Source of the DNA: Struthio camelus | Lineage: Eukaryota > Chordata > Aves > Struthioniformes > Struthionidae | DNA: 64,000 nucleotides | NCBI RefSeq assembly: GCF_040807025.1 | Contig: NC_090945.1 | Coordinates: forward strand, 74,039,088-74,103,087 | Direction of reading: 5' to 3' | Shown: positions 1 through 44,470 of the stretch, in pieces | Layout of the letters: the number at the start of each line of letters is the position of its first letter | Numbering within the stretch: position 1 is the first letter of the stretch | Made by a program: the position numbers and the translations under genes | Notes under the pieces: generated by a model | What the model saw: the letters and a program-made list of their open reading frames with translations, nothing else | Databases searched by the model: none | Told to the model about the DNA's origin: nothing

Positions 1-3000
1 AGCGGTACGATCAATTACTCACATTTTCTTGTAAAGAGTATCTTGTATCTACTGGGTGTGGTCTGGCACAGCCACATATAATGCCATAATAGGAACAAAG
101 TACGATAATCACAGTTCTCAGGCAGGAAACCTTCTGCTACACTGCAGCAGCTCCCATACATGGGTGTTTGGTTGGTTAACTATCACTAACAGATGTATTC
201 TAAAATAAAGAAAAATGAAATAGAAGGAGTTGCCAAACGTGTCAGCAGGGGTGTATGAAGCAGGATTGGAATAACAGTATCATCTACAAATACAGCATCA
301 GAGGGTACCACACATCAGGGTGCATGCAAGCCCTGTGATGCACCTCGCAGTGCAGTATTAGTGTATCCATGATCTAAATATACACTGGGGTGAGATCATG
401 GGGAGAGCAACCCCTTTCATGCACCCTGGTTTCTTTTGAAGAAACAGAAACTTTCGGGGTGCAACAGAGGCACGGTTCACCTCATCAAGTCCCCTGTTTG
501 GGTACCTGAGAGCCCAAGACTGCAAAAAGCATACCTGTCCCACTAAGGCCTCACAGATAGGCAACACCCATTCGCGGTGATCATGCTTCAAAAGAAACGT
601 TAGCAAACTGAAGCGTTAAGAAAAGAGCTGTTATCATGCCTTTTTGCAAGAGATCAAGGAAAATCAATTACTAGGTTTATTCAAAAGAGGACTGAGACAG
701 CAAAAGCATCTACAGATGGAGACTGCCTATTCAATTAGACCTGATTAACCAAGGCATGACTCACAAGGACATTACTTCAGTTACATGTTGCGCAGTCCCA
801 CTGCTTTCCATGGAATTGGTGCAACACTTTAAGGGGTAGTATTGAATCAAACCCAGACTTCTTTCTTTGAGCGAAAGCTACAGTAAACAAAAAGGTATTG
901 CATGTAAACCTGACTGTGGTTAAATTCAAATTCATCAAATCCCACGTGTCGCCTGGTTCTTTCAAACAGTACAGTATCCAAATGTACCTTTAAAACAAAA
1001 AACGGTGTATTATCCGTTCATCTCCTCAATACACGACTAGATCGCTAGTCTTCAAATTACTCAGAAAGAAAAGAGAAGGTTAGAGCAGTGTATGGCAAAT
1101 AACAGGAAAGTTCGTAGCACATGATTCACAAGGCACCGAACGTTGACTGAGCTTCCAGGCCATTCCAGAGCATAAAATTACAAAATGGGTGAAAAATAAA
1201 CCAATTTCAAGTCTCCGAGGAGTTAACTTTAAGACTGAAAACTAACAAGATGATTTTTGAGGTCAGTCTTCTCATCAAGCAAATTACCATTACTGAATGC
1301 AACACTATCTGTATGAGAACAGACAGCTTAGAATTCACAGCTTTGAATGTTTCAAATATGCTGTAACTTGCACACAGTTTTTAAGAATTTAATGCGACCT
1401 GAGCAAAGGGTCTGGAACGTAATGGACTGTCAACAGTCCAACAGTCAGTTTGGGCAAATGATACAAGATTTGACTTTTCAGAAGTCTCAATTACTAATTG
1501 CTCAACAGCAGACATTCACCTCCCTAACTTCTGTATTTTGTCTTGCTAGCCTATAACTGGATACACTAATATCGTTCTTCATGCATCTTTTCTAAGGGTG
1601 CACTTACCATGAGCAAAGTGCTTGGAGATCCTTAGCATGAATAAAATATATTTTGCACTTAGATGTGAATTACAGAAGTAGCAATATTTGAAATAGGATT
1701 TTGTTTCAAGGCAACAAGACTCAATCAAACATGATTATCTGGCTTTGATTGTTATGCTTTACTTACTATGCTCTATTTTCCTTGCATTTTAAATATGCAA
1801 TTTTGCTTTTCTGTTATGTAAATGAATGTTTTTCATCTAACATATCTATTTTTGGTAAAAGACTAATTTTTCTTCCTAGTCTAACATGGAAGCGTTGCTG
1901 AACACAATTCTGGAGTCTAACTGATAAAGTACCACAAGGCCATTGCATGCATTCAAAAGCAAAAAAAGCAAGAGGTAGCTAGACGGCTCATGAATTTAGA
2001 ATATAAATGCGTAGACGTTTACCTGTATAGATATATATGTACACAGACAAACACACAGTAGCATTTAATATAGATGAATTAATCCTTCTCTCCATTAGTT
2101 AAGTGGTACTAACCAACACAGCTGCAATCACAAAGGTTGTGGCCTTTCTTTAAAATAAAAAGAACTAGGATAATGACAGAAAAATTCTCCACTGAAAGTC
2201 ATAGAAACAGTCAATTTTAAGCTAAAGCTCCTATTTGGGTCTGTGTTATTTAAGTTATTTTAAAGGAAAAATTCAGGGAAGGAAGAAGTCTGGACTTTAT
2301 CTAGGGCACTGTCTGGCATGCAAGTGGTCAAGTCACCTGCTATCATATCACTTTCTTTTAAAAGTTGATTTTCACTTCTGCAAAGTGCACAGATTATATT
2401 GCTGTACATGTTCCTAGATATTAGAGGCATTTAATAGACAGCATGCTTTCTGGAAAACGGAAAAGAGGAAGAACAAAATGCATTTCAAATGTAAGCCTAC
2501 TGACGTTCAATGGGGTTTACTACCCGCAGATAGTTTTGATTCTATAGCTTGTGTGACCAAATTGTGCTGCTTCAGACTGTTTCCTGTTCTCTTAAATTCA
2601 CATATCCCCAGGCTGAGTAAAGAATAGAAAACACAAGCGTTTCATTTAAGGCATGGGATAAAACTGGACATCCATAAATTGTCAGTGTTAAAGAAAACTG
2701 AAGTCAAGGTTAGCAAATTAATTTTAAAAAACTATGGTTAATGTTGTCATGTGACAAAAGATGACCCAATAAATCAAAGGAATACAACATCTATTGGAAA
2801 GAAAACATTATAGTCTCAAACTAGGGTTGAAACACTGATATTTACCCAGACAAAGAAGGTTAAGAAGCATATCCCACTCACTCAAATCTTTAAATAAAAG
2901 GCAACGCCAACCTAAAACTTGTTTTCAACATTCTATGATGCCTGAAAAAATGCTGTCACTCACTCATTACACTCCCTCACATGGATGTAATTTCCACCCC

Positions 3001-4155
3001 CACCTGTCGTCATCACATCTGGCTTGGTATGCAGTTTCGGGGGAAAAAAAGTCATCTGGGCACTAAATCACAACATATTTTGAGTAATCCTTTAGCATGC
3101 ATGTGTGTGTAATCACACACACTTGCAAACGTATCCTGAGACCTAAACCTCCACAGCATATATTTGGGGGAAAAATTAAACTTAGTCCAAAGCCTTGACC
3201 AAGGTTTTGTGTATTATTAATATATCGGGGTTTAACCCGCATTACCAAAAAGCAAAACACAAGACAAAACGCAAAACTTCACATCCTACATAATAATAAA
3301 TAAATAATAATAAAGCTGAAAGAGATTTCATCCAGCAGTCTACCTACCTGCCCCAAGGCAACACCTACAACTGCGTCATTCCCAACCCACGTTTGTGAAA
3401 CCATCCTTAAAAATCTGTAGGGAAGGAGATTTTCTGTCTGTCTAACCCATCTATCTAGTACTTTACCGCTGGAAAGTTTTTCCTCGTGTCTAACTGGAAC
3501 CCTATCTATCAGGGTGCTTCACCTCCCTCACTAATGGAAAGTTGTTCCTAACGCCAAGCTTGAACTTGTAACACATTTTAAGCCCTTACAAAGAGCAAAC
3601 GCGGTCCCCACAGAAACACGTAATACCAGCAGACTGAAACATCAGGATGAGGTCGGCTGCACCTAACTCGCTGAAAACAACATCAGTGGAGACCTTGAGC
3701 TAGGCTCACTGCACACTAGGTAAAGGACGTAGCAGCAAAACATAAGTTGACCTCCACGTTTAAATCCTGTGCATATTCAAAACTATACATCGTTTGGAGA
3801 AGGAGGGGAAACTTTCTTGCCCCGGCACCCGAAGGTAGGTCCTTGTCTGACTGCAGAACGTTGAAAAATAAAACTTTCCACGTTACCTCTCTCTTCGAAG
3901 TTAAGAGAGGACCCAAAAAAAATTATTTTTTTTTTTTTTACAGCAGATACAAGCGGAGCCTCACTCACACCAGCAGCCACCGATGCCACGGACGAGGGGG
4001 CTGATGCCACCCAGGCCCCGAGCTGCGAAACCAGCCGCGACCCCCCCCCCGGTGCCCGGCCCAGCACACGCACCTCCGCGGCGGCTGGGGGCCGCCCGCC
4101 CCCCTGCCCTGCCGGCCCGGAGCCGGCCAGCCGCCTGGCGCCGCCCCGCACTCAC
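1..4155 (-). other. PPP2R2C: Non-coding left flank, probable PPP2R2C intron 1
   Basis: No coding exon could be supported on either strand. The stretch is AT-rich with short simple tracts (for example a run of T near 3927-3940). Because the minus-strand exon at 4156-4236 ends in a consensus GT donor just to its left, this DNA is inferred to be the first intron of that gene. The next B55 exon, which should encode the conserved start of the WD40 propeller, was looked for on the minus strand and not found, so it must lie beyond position 1. Confidence 0.45.
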
Positions 4156-5060
4156 CTTCCGACACCTCCAGCTCGGCCGCTCCGTTGAGCTGGTAGAGGC
4201 ACCAGTCCACCGCGCCCTCGCCCGGGGGGCCGCCAGCTAGGCACAGGAGGGAAACCGCCGTCAGTGTCGGCCGGGCCGGCGGCACCCCGCGGCCCGGCCC
4301 GGCCCGGCCCGAGCAGGGCAGGCCGCGGGGGCCACGGGGAGCGACGGGGAAAAGGAGCCGGCAGCGGCAGGAAGAGCCGGGGGACGGAGCAGCGAGCGGG
4401 GAGGAGAGGCGAAGGGGCAGAGCAGGGGACGGAGGGACGCGGGGAGCGCGGAGGGCTGGGGGAAGGGGGAGCGCCGCCGAGTACCCTGCTTTTGGGACAT
4501 GTGCGGTGCCCGCCGAAAGGCGCCCTGCGCTCTGAAACTGCGATTTGCTTTGCTCCCAGCGCCGGTAGCTCGGGGCGCCGCCGCCACCTCCTTCTCCTCC
4601 TTCTCCCAGCGGAGCGGCGGCGCAGGCAGCCGGCGCTGCCTCGGGGCGCGGGGGGGCCGGGGGAGGGAGCACGGGAAGGGGGGGAGGCTCCGCCCGGAGC
4701 TCCCGGCGGAGGCGGCGCCGCCGCGGCCTTGGCCCAGGACGCGCCGCGCCCGGCGCCGCCGCGGCCCCAACAGGTGCGAGCGGCCCCGGCCCGCACCTCT
4801 GGGCCCCGGCGCGTTGGCGTTTCAACGTCAGTCCGCCGGCGGGGCCTGCGGCCTCCGCAGCTGCGTTCGCTCCTCTGCGTCCCGCGGTTCCCCGACGTCC
4901 CTAGGCCAGGCCGCCCGGCCCGCGGGTAAAGGCCGCCAACACCGCGCGAGTTGTCGGGTTTTCCACGCGCTGACATCGCCGCCAGGCCGAAGGGTCGTGT
5001 TCGCGTTCGTCTCCCGGCCTGTGGAGCCCTGTGGATCCACACGCCGTCTTCACGGCATGC
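3960..5060. promoter_or_regulatory. CpG island, probable PPP2R2C alternative promoter
   Basis: This block is very rich in G, C and CpG, in sharp contrast to the AT-rich DNA on both sides. It contains a cluster of GGCCC units around 4291-4312, runs of C near 4040-4051 and many GC-box-like motifs. It surrounds the minus-strand exon at 4156-4236, so it most likely drives leftward transcription. The long open frames on both strands here are a by-product of high GC content and were not taken as genes. Confidence 0.75.
4156..4236 (-). CDS. PPP2R2C: PPP2R2C alternative N-terminal coding exon (B55-gamma subunit of PP2A), partial gene
   Basis: The minus strand has a pyrimidine-rich acceptor ending in CTAG just before 4236 and a GTGAGT donor just after 4156. 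The 81-nt exon is phase 1 at both ends and encodes a peptide containing AVDWCLYQLNGAAELEVSE. This resembles the short N-terminal leader of PPP2R2A and PPP2R2D (…QWCFSQVKG…VAE), which in those genes also ends in phase 1 right before the conserved ADIIST segment that opens the WD40 propeller. B55 subunits target the PP2A core enzyme to substrates. In human, PPP2R2C is the divergent neighbour of MAN2B2, as here. The start codon lies in an upstream exon; candidates whose splicing would keep frame are an ATG at 4500-4498 (donor after 4485) and one near 4975, neither proven. The remaining exons are off the left edge. The family assignment is inference from peptide similarity plus gene order. Confidence 0.62.
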
Positions 5061-6990
5061 TTGAAGAGTAACTACGAAAGCAAACCTGCTATCGAGGGAC
5101 CCGAAGCGCTCTATGCAGCGGCCTGTGCCTCCACCGGAAAATTTCTAGGGGGGTGGCAAATTTTAAAACATGGAAACCGTAAGCTAGAGTGATCTTAATT
5201 TATAAACGTATCTATTCCTACCCACGTCCACCCCACAAACACCACAGGAGGGAAACGTAAAGGTACCTCCGTTGTTCTGCTCGCTTGCAGGTGTTGTTGG
5301 CGTTTTCTCCAGCAGAAACCTTGTGCGTCCTCAGCTCACAGCTGGCAGCGTCCTGCCTCCATCTTCCCTCTTTCTGCAGTGGTTGTGCCAGAGGCCTCCG
5401 CGTAGCATAGCTCATATCAAAGAGAGCAAACACACTTTGTACGGGCAAATGAGAAGGTTTTAAGAGCATAATACAGGACAACTATAATCGAGCCATACCT
5501 AAAAAATGAAGAGCCAACACAATAAAATACCAAGCCAGGCAGCTGTCACGGCACCGCAGTTATTCTGGATCATTCACCTAGCTTTTTGCTATTTACCAAA
5601 CGGTGTGTAAGGGTGGGGTAACACTAGGCACCAATTCCACCCGACATGCCTATATTCATCCCTTTTTGCAGCAAGCAAAGACCCTCCTGATGCCATTAGA
5701 GTTGTATGCACTTTCATAAACTGTGGGCAATTTGACTCTCGTTTCCCTAATGCAAGTATTCTCTTCAAATACCTGCGCTCGTCTCCGCTGCCGGACAGCG
5801 TAAAGAGTTAAGGCTTTGTGAAAGAGGGAGGACAACTGTATACTCTGAAGGAATTGGGCTTCAAATGGCAGTAACGTTGTGCAAACATTCTCAGCTACTT
5901 TTAGAAACACAGCGAAATGCCAACACTTAGGGCTTCCTGGGAACTTCACCTAAATAACAAAGACCATAACGCCTTCTGAGGTGAAAGAACATCAGTTCAG
6001 ACAATGTGCGTACATATACATAGACATATATATATATATACACATCCCTGAGCCATACGTTTGCAGGAGGTGCGCTGGTTTTCTTCGAACTGAAAAGGTT
6101 TAAGCTGATGATTGGGGGGGGGGTCCATGGAGCTGTGTTACAAGTAAAGCTTTATCCAGCTGCTTGCAGAGATGCTACCTCTAAGACATACCTACAGACC
6201 TTGATTGCTCTTCATGACACAGCATTATCACGAATAAAAGTAATGTTAATGTCCCAGTTTCAGTCTCTTCTTTTTGGAGGAAATCTTTCTATAGTCCGCC
6301 ATGCTAATTAGCAAACAAGGGCCTCGCTCCAGGAGAATCTGTTCAGATTTATTTATTCAGATTTATTTTTTTAAAAAGAGGCAGTTTTATGCCATTCCAC
6401 TCAGTAATACTGTCCTACATCACATTTTTCATTCTGGACTTCAGACATTGACAAACTTCCAAAATAAAAAAAAAAGTCACGCAGTTTGGCATGTAACGCA
6501 GCACGTTTCAGTTATAATATTGTTTGTTAGATGCATATCATTTACTCAAACTAGAATTTAAGCAAGGTAGTTGACTTACGCTGCTGTGTATTTTGAAGAA
6601 CTGAAGTTTAACAAGAATTATTGGTCTTCAACATCACAACGATACACTGGACAAACTGGTGGTACAACCACAGTCCAAACTTCTGGGGAGACCGTTGGGG
6701 CTAAACTACCCATGTAACGTTTCTGAACTTAAGGGGGTTTTGCCTCTACAGCAGGGCTTTCTGCGGACACTTTTTGACTCTCAGTACAGGGCCAGCCCTT
6801 GCTAACAGCGGTAAAACCAAAATGGGATCAGGAGAAGGTCGACAGCACAGAATAAAATTTAACTTTAAAACTCAGCGGCAAAAATCTGGCTCGAACAAAC
6901 CACCTACCAACACAAAAAGCTCGTGTTCCATTGAGAAGAGTTTCCACAAATTAAAAAAAAAAAAATCCACTATGAACAAGAATCGTAAGG
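5061..6990. other. Spacer between the two divergent CpG-island promoters
   Basis: No gene could be supported. The stretch contains a TA-rich microsatellite at about 6012-6041, a run of ten G at 6114-6123 and short A and T runs. It separates the leftward PPP2R2C promoter from the rightward MAN2B2 promoter. Confidence 0.5.
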
Positions 6991-7280
6991 ATTGTCAGTC
7001 GTCCAAGGCTGCAGAACTCAGCCCCCCTCCGCGCAACCTAGTTTTAGACGAAAAACAGCCCCAGCGAGGCGCGCCAGCAGCCCCTGGCGGGCGGCTCCAC
7101 CGGCCGCGGCCCCCTGGCCTCGCGGGAGGCCGCCTCGCCCCCCCCTTCACCCCCATCCCGCTGCTTCGGCTCCTTTCCCGCCCCCCGGTGTCTCCGCCCC
7201 GGCCGCGGGGGAGGCGGGGCCGGCGGGACGCGGAAGGGCGCCGCCGCCGCCGCCTGAGGGGAGCCCGGCTGGGAGTCGCC

Positions 7281-39874
<32,594 letters not shown>

Positions 39875-39972
39875 GGTTTGGCGTTGTATTGAATAGGTTC
39901 CAATATTTGAAGACATGAGTGATCTTGAAAAAAAGATTCTGCTGCTGTTAGTGGAAAGAACAGTCATTTTGG

Positions 39973-39978
39973 AATAAA
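39973..39978 (+). terminator. MAN2B2 polyadenylation signal AATAAA
   Basis: AATAAA lies 99 bases after the stop codon; cleavage would fall near 39995, giving a 3'UTR of about 120 bases. Longer 3'UTRs using later signals cannot be excluded. Confidence 0.75.
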
Positions 39979-39995
39979 CTTTAAATTTGATTAAA

Positions 39996-42900
39996 CTTTT
40001 AGCCTGAGTTTTGGATGTTTTTGGTTGATTATTTGCAACTCAATTTTTCTGAAACATGCTAAATTTGAAAAAATTGACCTTGGTGTTGCAGTGCAAACAT
40101 ATTGAACACTTTCATGTTTGCTGCGGATGGTTTTAAAGTGATTGTTTCTGAGATGCTTCATTGTGGAGCACTGGCAGTCGTATTAGTCCTCTAGTCTTGA
40201 ATTGTCTTTTTAATGGAGGCAGTCTCAAGAATCTTTTCTCAGGGTCTTTTATTGTTAGAGCAGATGGCTTCCAAACCGGTGTCATTTGGCTTGCCAAATG
40301 ACATTCTTTCCTACGCTGAGAGAGGTATGCCTTGTCGAGCTACTTTGTTCATTTTGCCCTTTGGGCAACAACTGTAAAGTTTCTACTTTGCTGCAAACTG
40401 AAATTGAATGTAAGGTTTGTATTTCTCTGCATTGTGAAGTTCATTTAAGCTCTGTCTCTTTAAGCTTCAGAACTAGTTGGCTCTGCTTTGCCTTCTTAGT
40501 CTTTGACTTCTTAGTCTTCTGATCTGGATAAACTAGAGCTAGGCTGTGGATGGAAGGTGTATTGCCACATGGCCAGCAACTAACTCATCACGTAACCTGA
40601 AGCAGGTACACCATTCTCATGCTGTGGTTGTGGCACTTTAAACTGTCATGTTTACCAGGTTCAAAGAACATGCGGGAAATACTTCATTGACAAAAGTAGA
40701 AGTTAATAACGAAGGACTGTGTTTAGGGTTAAACTGGTGGTAGGTGCAAATTCTAAGCAGATCTGCTTGAGCAGCGGCTAAAGGAAGCATGGGCAGTGGC
40801 TAGCTTTTCTAATAGCTAGTACCTTTTTATATTAAAACGAAAGTTGCATTTTTCCTTTTTTCTGCTCAGCTCTAATCAACGTGTGGCTGTGGAGTATGAT
40901 TCTGTTCACATGTCATTGGACATCTCTGTTTTGGAGATACTCAAAAGCCATCTGGACATGATCCTGTGCAGCGTGCTCCAGGTGACCCTGCTTGAGCAGG
41001 GGGGTTGGACTAGGTGATCTCCAGAGGTCCCTTCCGGCGTCAACCATTCTGTGATTTTAATGATGCCAATAAAAATGCACATGGCTCAGCTGAGTCAGGT
41101 CTGTCACTTTTACTGCAGTGGTAATGCTGAATTGTGCTTGGTGCAACACTCTGCAAAACACTATATTCCTGGCCAATGGAATGTAAAAGTGAGAGAGGAA
41201 ATATATGGATTTAAAAGAGAAAAATAAATCAACAATTCCAGATCTAGATTCATGTAAAAATGATGTTTTAATGTAGTGATTTTTCTGATGTAGTTAGTTC
41301 AGCTGCTCAGCAATAATTTCCCTCATGTGGAGACACTATTCAGGAACAAATAAAGTGAAAAGGACTCTTCCAGAATAGTTATTGTGAAATAGTTTTGATG
41401 GGAGAGCTGCACAGCCTGTGTATACTAACTGGTTGCACCTTGTTTAAAATCTCCACAGAAACTGCCATTTTCAGTTACTGGATGAAGAAAGATCGTTTTG
41501 TATTTTGCACCGATTCTTTTTTCACCCGTGGCTGTGAATAGTGTTACTCCCATCCACCCTGCCTTGGTGCATTGAAAGCTGTTTTCCTGCAACGTTAAGC
41601 TCATAGGGGAAGCATATAGTACTGTAACTGGGATTGCTGCAGTAAAGCACAGTGAAAGCTATTTCTGTTTTGTGCATGTATTTGGAAAATGAAATGTGTT
41701 CAGCTGAGTCATTTTTCCTTGCTTTTCTCCTTCCCTGCTTGGATACACTATGTTGGTAAAGGATATACTGAGGAGGTTACTCAGTGGTATGGTTTCACTT
41801 CGTGTTTTTAAGAACAAAGTGGTGTTCACTAATGTTGGTAACAGTAAGTCATGCTGGTAGATTATAAAAAATGATCCTACCTCTTGAGTGGGCAAATTCC
41901 CTGGCCAGTCCTGTTCAAGAAGTGCCTGCCCTGCGAGTGGTATAGGATGCTACAGCTGTTAACCCGGAGTGCTGCTTTTGCAGGTGAGAATGAATTCTGC
42001 AAAAACTTCCTGTTAGCAGGATTGTATAAGCAGGAATACCTCATTACTAGCTGGTTTATCTATGCGTGTGGGTTTTTGTGTGCTTTTGGTTTTTTTTTTT
42101 TTGTTTTTTAACTTAAGAGACATAGCTGGACAAAACGAATAACATATATACCATACGAAGAACAGAACTGCACTGATGTAATGAGAACTTACGGTCTGTT
42201 ACACTGAGGTTAGGTATCGGTTAAAAAGCCCAAGCAACAGTGTATTTGAGTTGGAGAACGGGCTGATTCACAATTTAGTCACAATAAAAGTGAAATATCC
42301 CAATTTCAAGCAAACCCTTTCTCTTGGCATATCTGCAACTTTCTATGATATTTGTTATGATTTGAAAAAGATGCTGAAAAGGTAAATTTGAATAAAAACT
42401 TTTTTAAAAAAAATCTGGTTAAATGTCTTTGACTTAGTACTTCAGAATTTTATTTGAAGTAAAATTTCAGGTTAAGTTGTCATGGCAAGTGAATGTATAA
42501 GGTCTTTGCTCCATCTTTTCATTCCACTGAAGCGGGATTACGAACTCATTTGAGCACCGTGAGTTTCACACGTGCTCTCCTCAGCGCTGTTGTATTGTAA
42601 TAAGCTTCCCCAGCTAACAGTGACGCTCGAAAATGCTGCTTCCTCACTGATACTTGTGTTACAAGCTCTGAAACACGTATGACACGTGGTTTGGGGGGAG
42701 GACAGGAGACGGGACAGGTCTAATCCTCTTTAAAAGTTTCAAATGTCTTTTCAGTATGTCTCCACTGGTGCATGCTATGGAGAAAAGCTTTGAGAGAGAG
42801 AGATGCGCAAAGCATCCGGAAGAGCCTGGCTGTAACTCTCACCGCCTCTGTGAGAGGGGAGCCCCTCTGTGCTGAGCGGGGGCTCTGCAACCCTCTCTAA

Positions 42901-44400
42901 CACGCAGGCAAGCGAAGGTGCAGGTTGACAGAATCCAGCATTGTGGATGAAGTTTCAAAGATTAAGAATCAGCTGAAGAAACAGAAGAGAATCGAAACGG
43001 ATCTTTCTATTGTAGATGCTTTCCTGACCTGTACAGCCATTATATGTGATGTACTTGCCTGGCAGCAAAGCCAGCTTAAGAAATTTTCACACCTTATTTT
43101 ACAGCTCACTAAGATGAGAGCGTGTGGGGCTGTGCTGTAACCCGGTGAAGTAACCTGGGCTAAAAATAGAACCTCTTTTTTCCAGCCCCTTTTTCTGTGT
43201 GCTGATTCATTTCATCTCTAGCAGTGGATGCTTTGGGTTAAACTGAAGCATTTTTTCAGAGTAAACATAAGCTGCTATCAGCACTATTGAAAAAGCTTTG
43301 CCTAGTCTCTAGACAAAATATTCTACATGCTGGAGTTGCCCGTTGCATGCCTCAACACTGAATGCATAAACTTAAATGTTTAAATCAAGGGGAAAAAAAA
43401 TTTTAAACCTTTGGTTCACAAATGCATCCTTCATTTATTCTCAGTCTTTAACCAATCGTTCCAAAGACAATATGAATGTCAGTGCTAACAGGTATAATAG
43501 AATGGAATAATATCCTTAGCGTAAATTATTTGCTTTAATATAATCTTTCACTTGCTTCAATTTAAAGGGTTTGTTTTGTCCTCACTAGCTAAAGGTCATA
43601 ATGAATTAAGTCAGCTGAATACCATCAGAAATGGGGATAGCCTGTAGCAAAGTCCTAGAATCAAGCTTTCACTGTCTTTGGCATTTATATTTGCTCCTAT
43701 CTTGTTTTTTGTTTTACCTACAAATGTAAACTGCACTGGAAATTACTTCTATAATGTAGATATTGAGGAGCAGGTGAAAGGATACGTATGATTTTGTTGC
43801 TGACAAATGAAATAGTGCCTGATGTTAGCAGTAGGATATTTTGTAGGAAACACAGGTTCTTGCTAAGTCCTTAACTTTCAAAGTCATTCTAGGACTGGTT
43901 CATGGCCACAAATTTCATGTTATCATCATGTCCTCTTTGATTTTTTCTTTTTAACACCTGTCATGACAATTTTGATATAGTCCAACGGAGCGTGCTTGTG
44001 GGATAATTTTGCCTGGCTTGTTACCTTTGCATTTGAAAGATCTTCTGCCAAGGGAACAAGACTAAGTAAGCTGGGAAAATGGAAGCAGCATTTTGTCTTC
44101 CACGTGCCTAGCCAGGCTAGGTAAGTAAATTTTTTTTAATAACTTGAGGCAAATGAGTTTCCTCAAGATGCCCCTTATACGTAACTTAATGTTATAACTT
44201 TAGAACGTTTGAATAGAGCTCTAGAATATGTGATTCAGCCCATGCTTATAATCTTCCAACAAGCCTTGACTGATAGGTATTACATTGGGATTGCATTAGT
44301 GCAACTGCACCGGTGGCACTAATAATAAGACGCATTGCATACCCAGTGTAGTGTCCGAATTATCTCTGAGCTAGCATTAGGTGATGCTGGGCACACTGTC
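39996..44400. other. Intergenic spacer between MAN2B2 and the Ig-type receptor
   Basis: No gene could be supported. Contains the CR1 fragment listed separately. Short open frames such as the one at 42925-43140 have no recognisable domain or splice support. Confidence 0.5.
40925..41056 (+). mobile_element. CR1 LINE 3'-end fragment
   Basis: The stretch contains the highly conserved CR1 3' region: CATCTGGACATG near 40949, GACCCTGCTTGAGCAGGGGG, then GTTGGACTAGGTGATCTCC and AGGTCCCTTCC, ending in the ATTCTGTGATT-type tail. This is the standard 5'-truncated chicken-repeat-1 LINE of birds, in + orientation. It is the clearest indicator that the host is a bird or close reptile relative. Confidence 0.95.
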
Positions 44401-44403
44401 AGT

Positions 44404-44470
44404 ATGGCATTTGGACTCTGTATTCCCCCCTTGCTCCTGCTGTTGGAGCTATGCTACCACGAAGGCAACA
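44404..44470 (+). CDS. Candidate signal-peptide exon of the Ig-type receptor (tentative)
   Basis: An ATG opens 22 codons reading MAFGLCIPPLLLLLELCYHE and then GN, a typical hydrophobic leader. They are followed by a GTAGGA donor that leaves one base, which is the phase required by the V exon at 47473. The 3-kb intron and lack of transcript data keep this tentative; another leader exon may have been missed. Confidence 0.35.

Noticed and set aside
3965-5042. Several long open frames on both strands of the CpG island (up to about 290 codons)
   Set aside because: They overlap each other in different frames, are rich in Pro, Arg, Gly and Ala, and reflect CpG-island composition. Only the short minus-strand exon with B55-like peptide and flanking splice sites was kept.
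42925-43140. 71-codon + strand frame with a lysine-rich start
   Set aside because: No recognisable domain, poor context, and no paired splice sites; length is within chance expectation.
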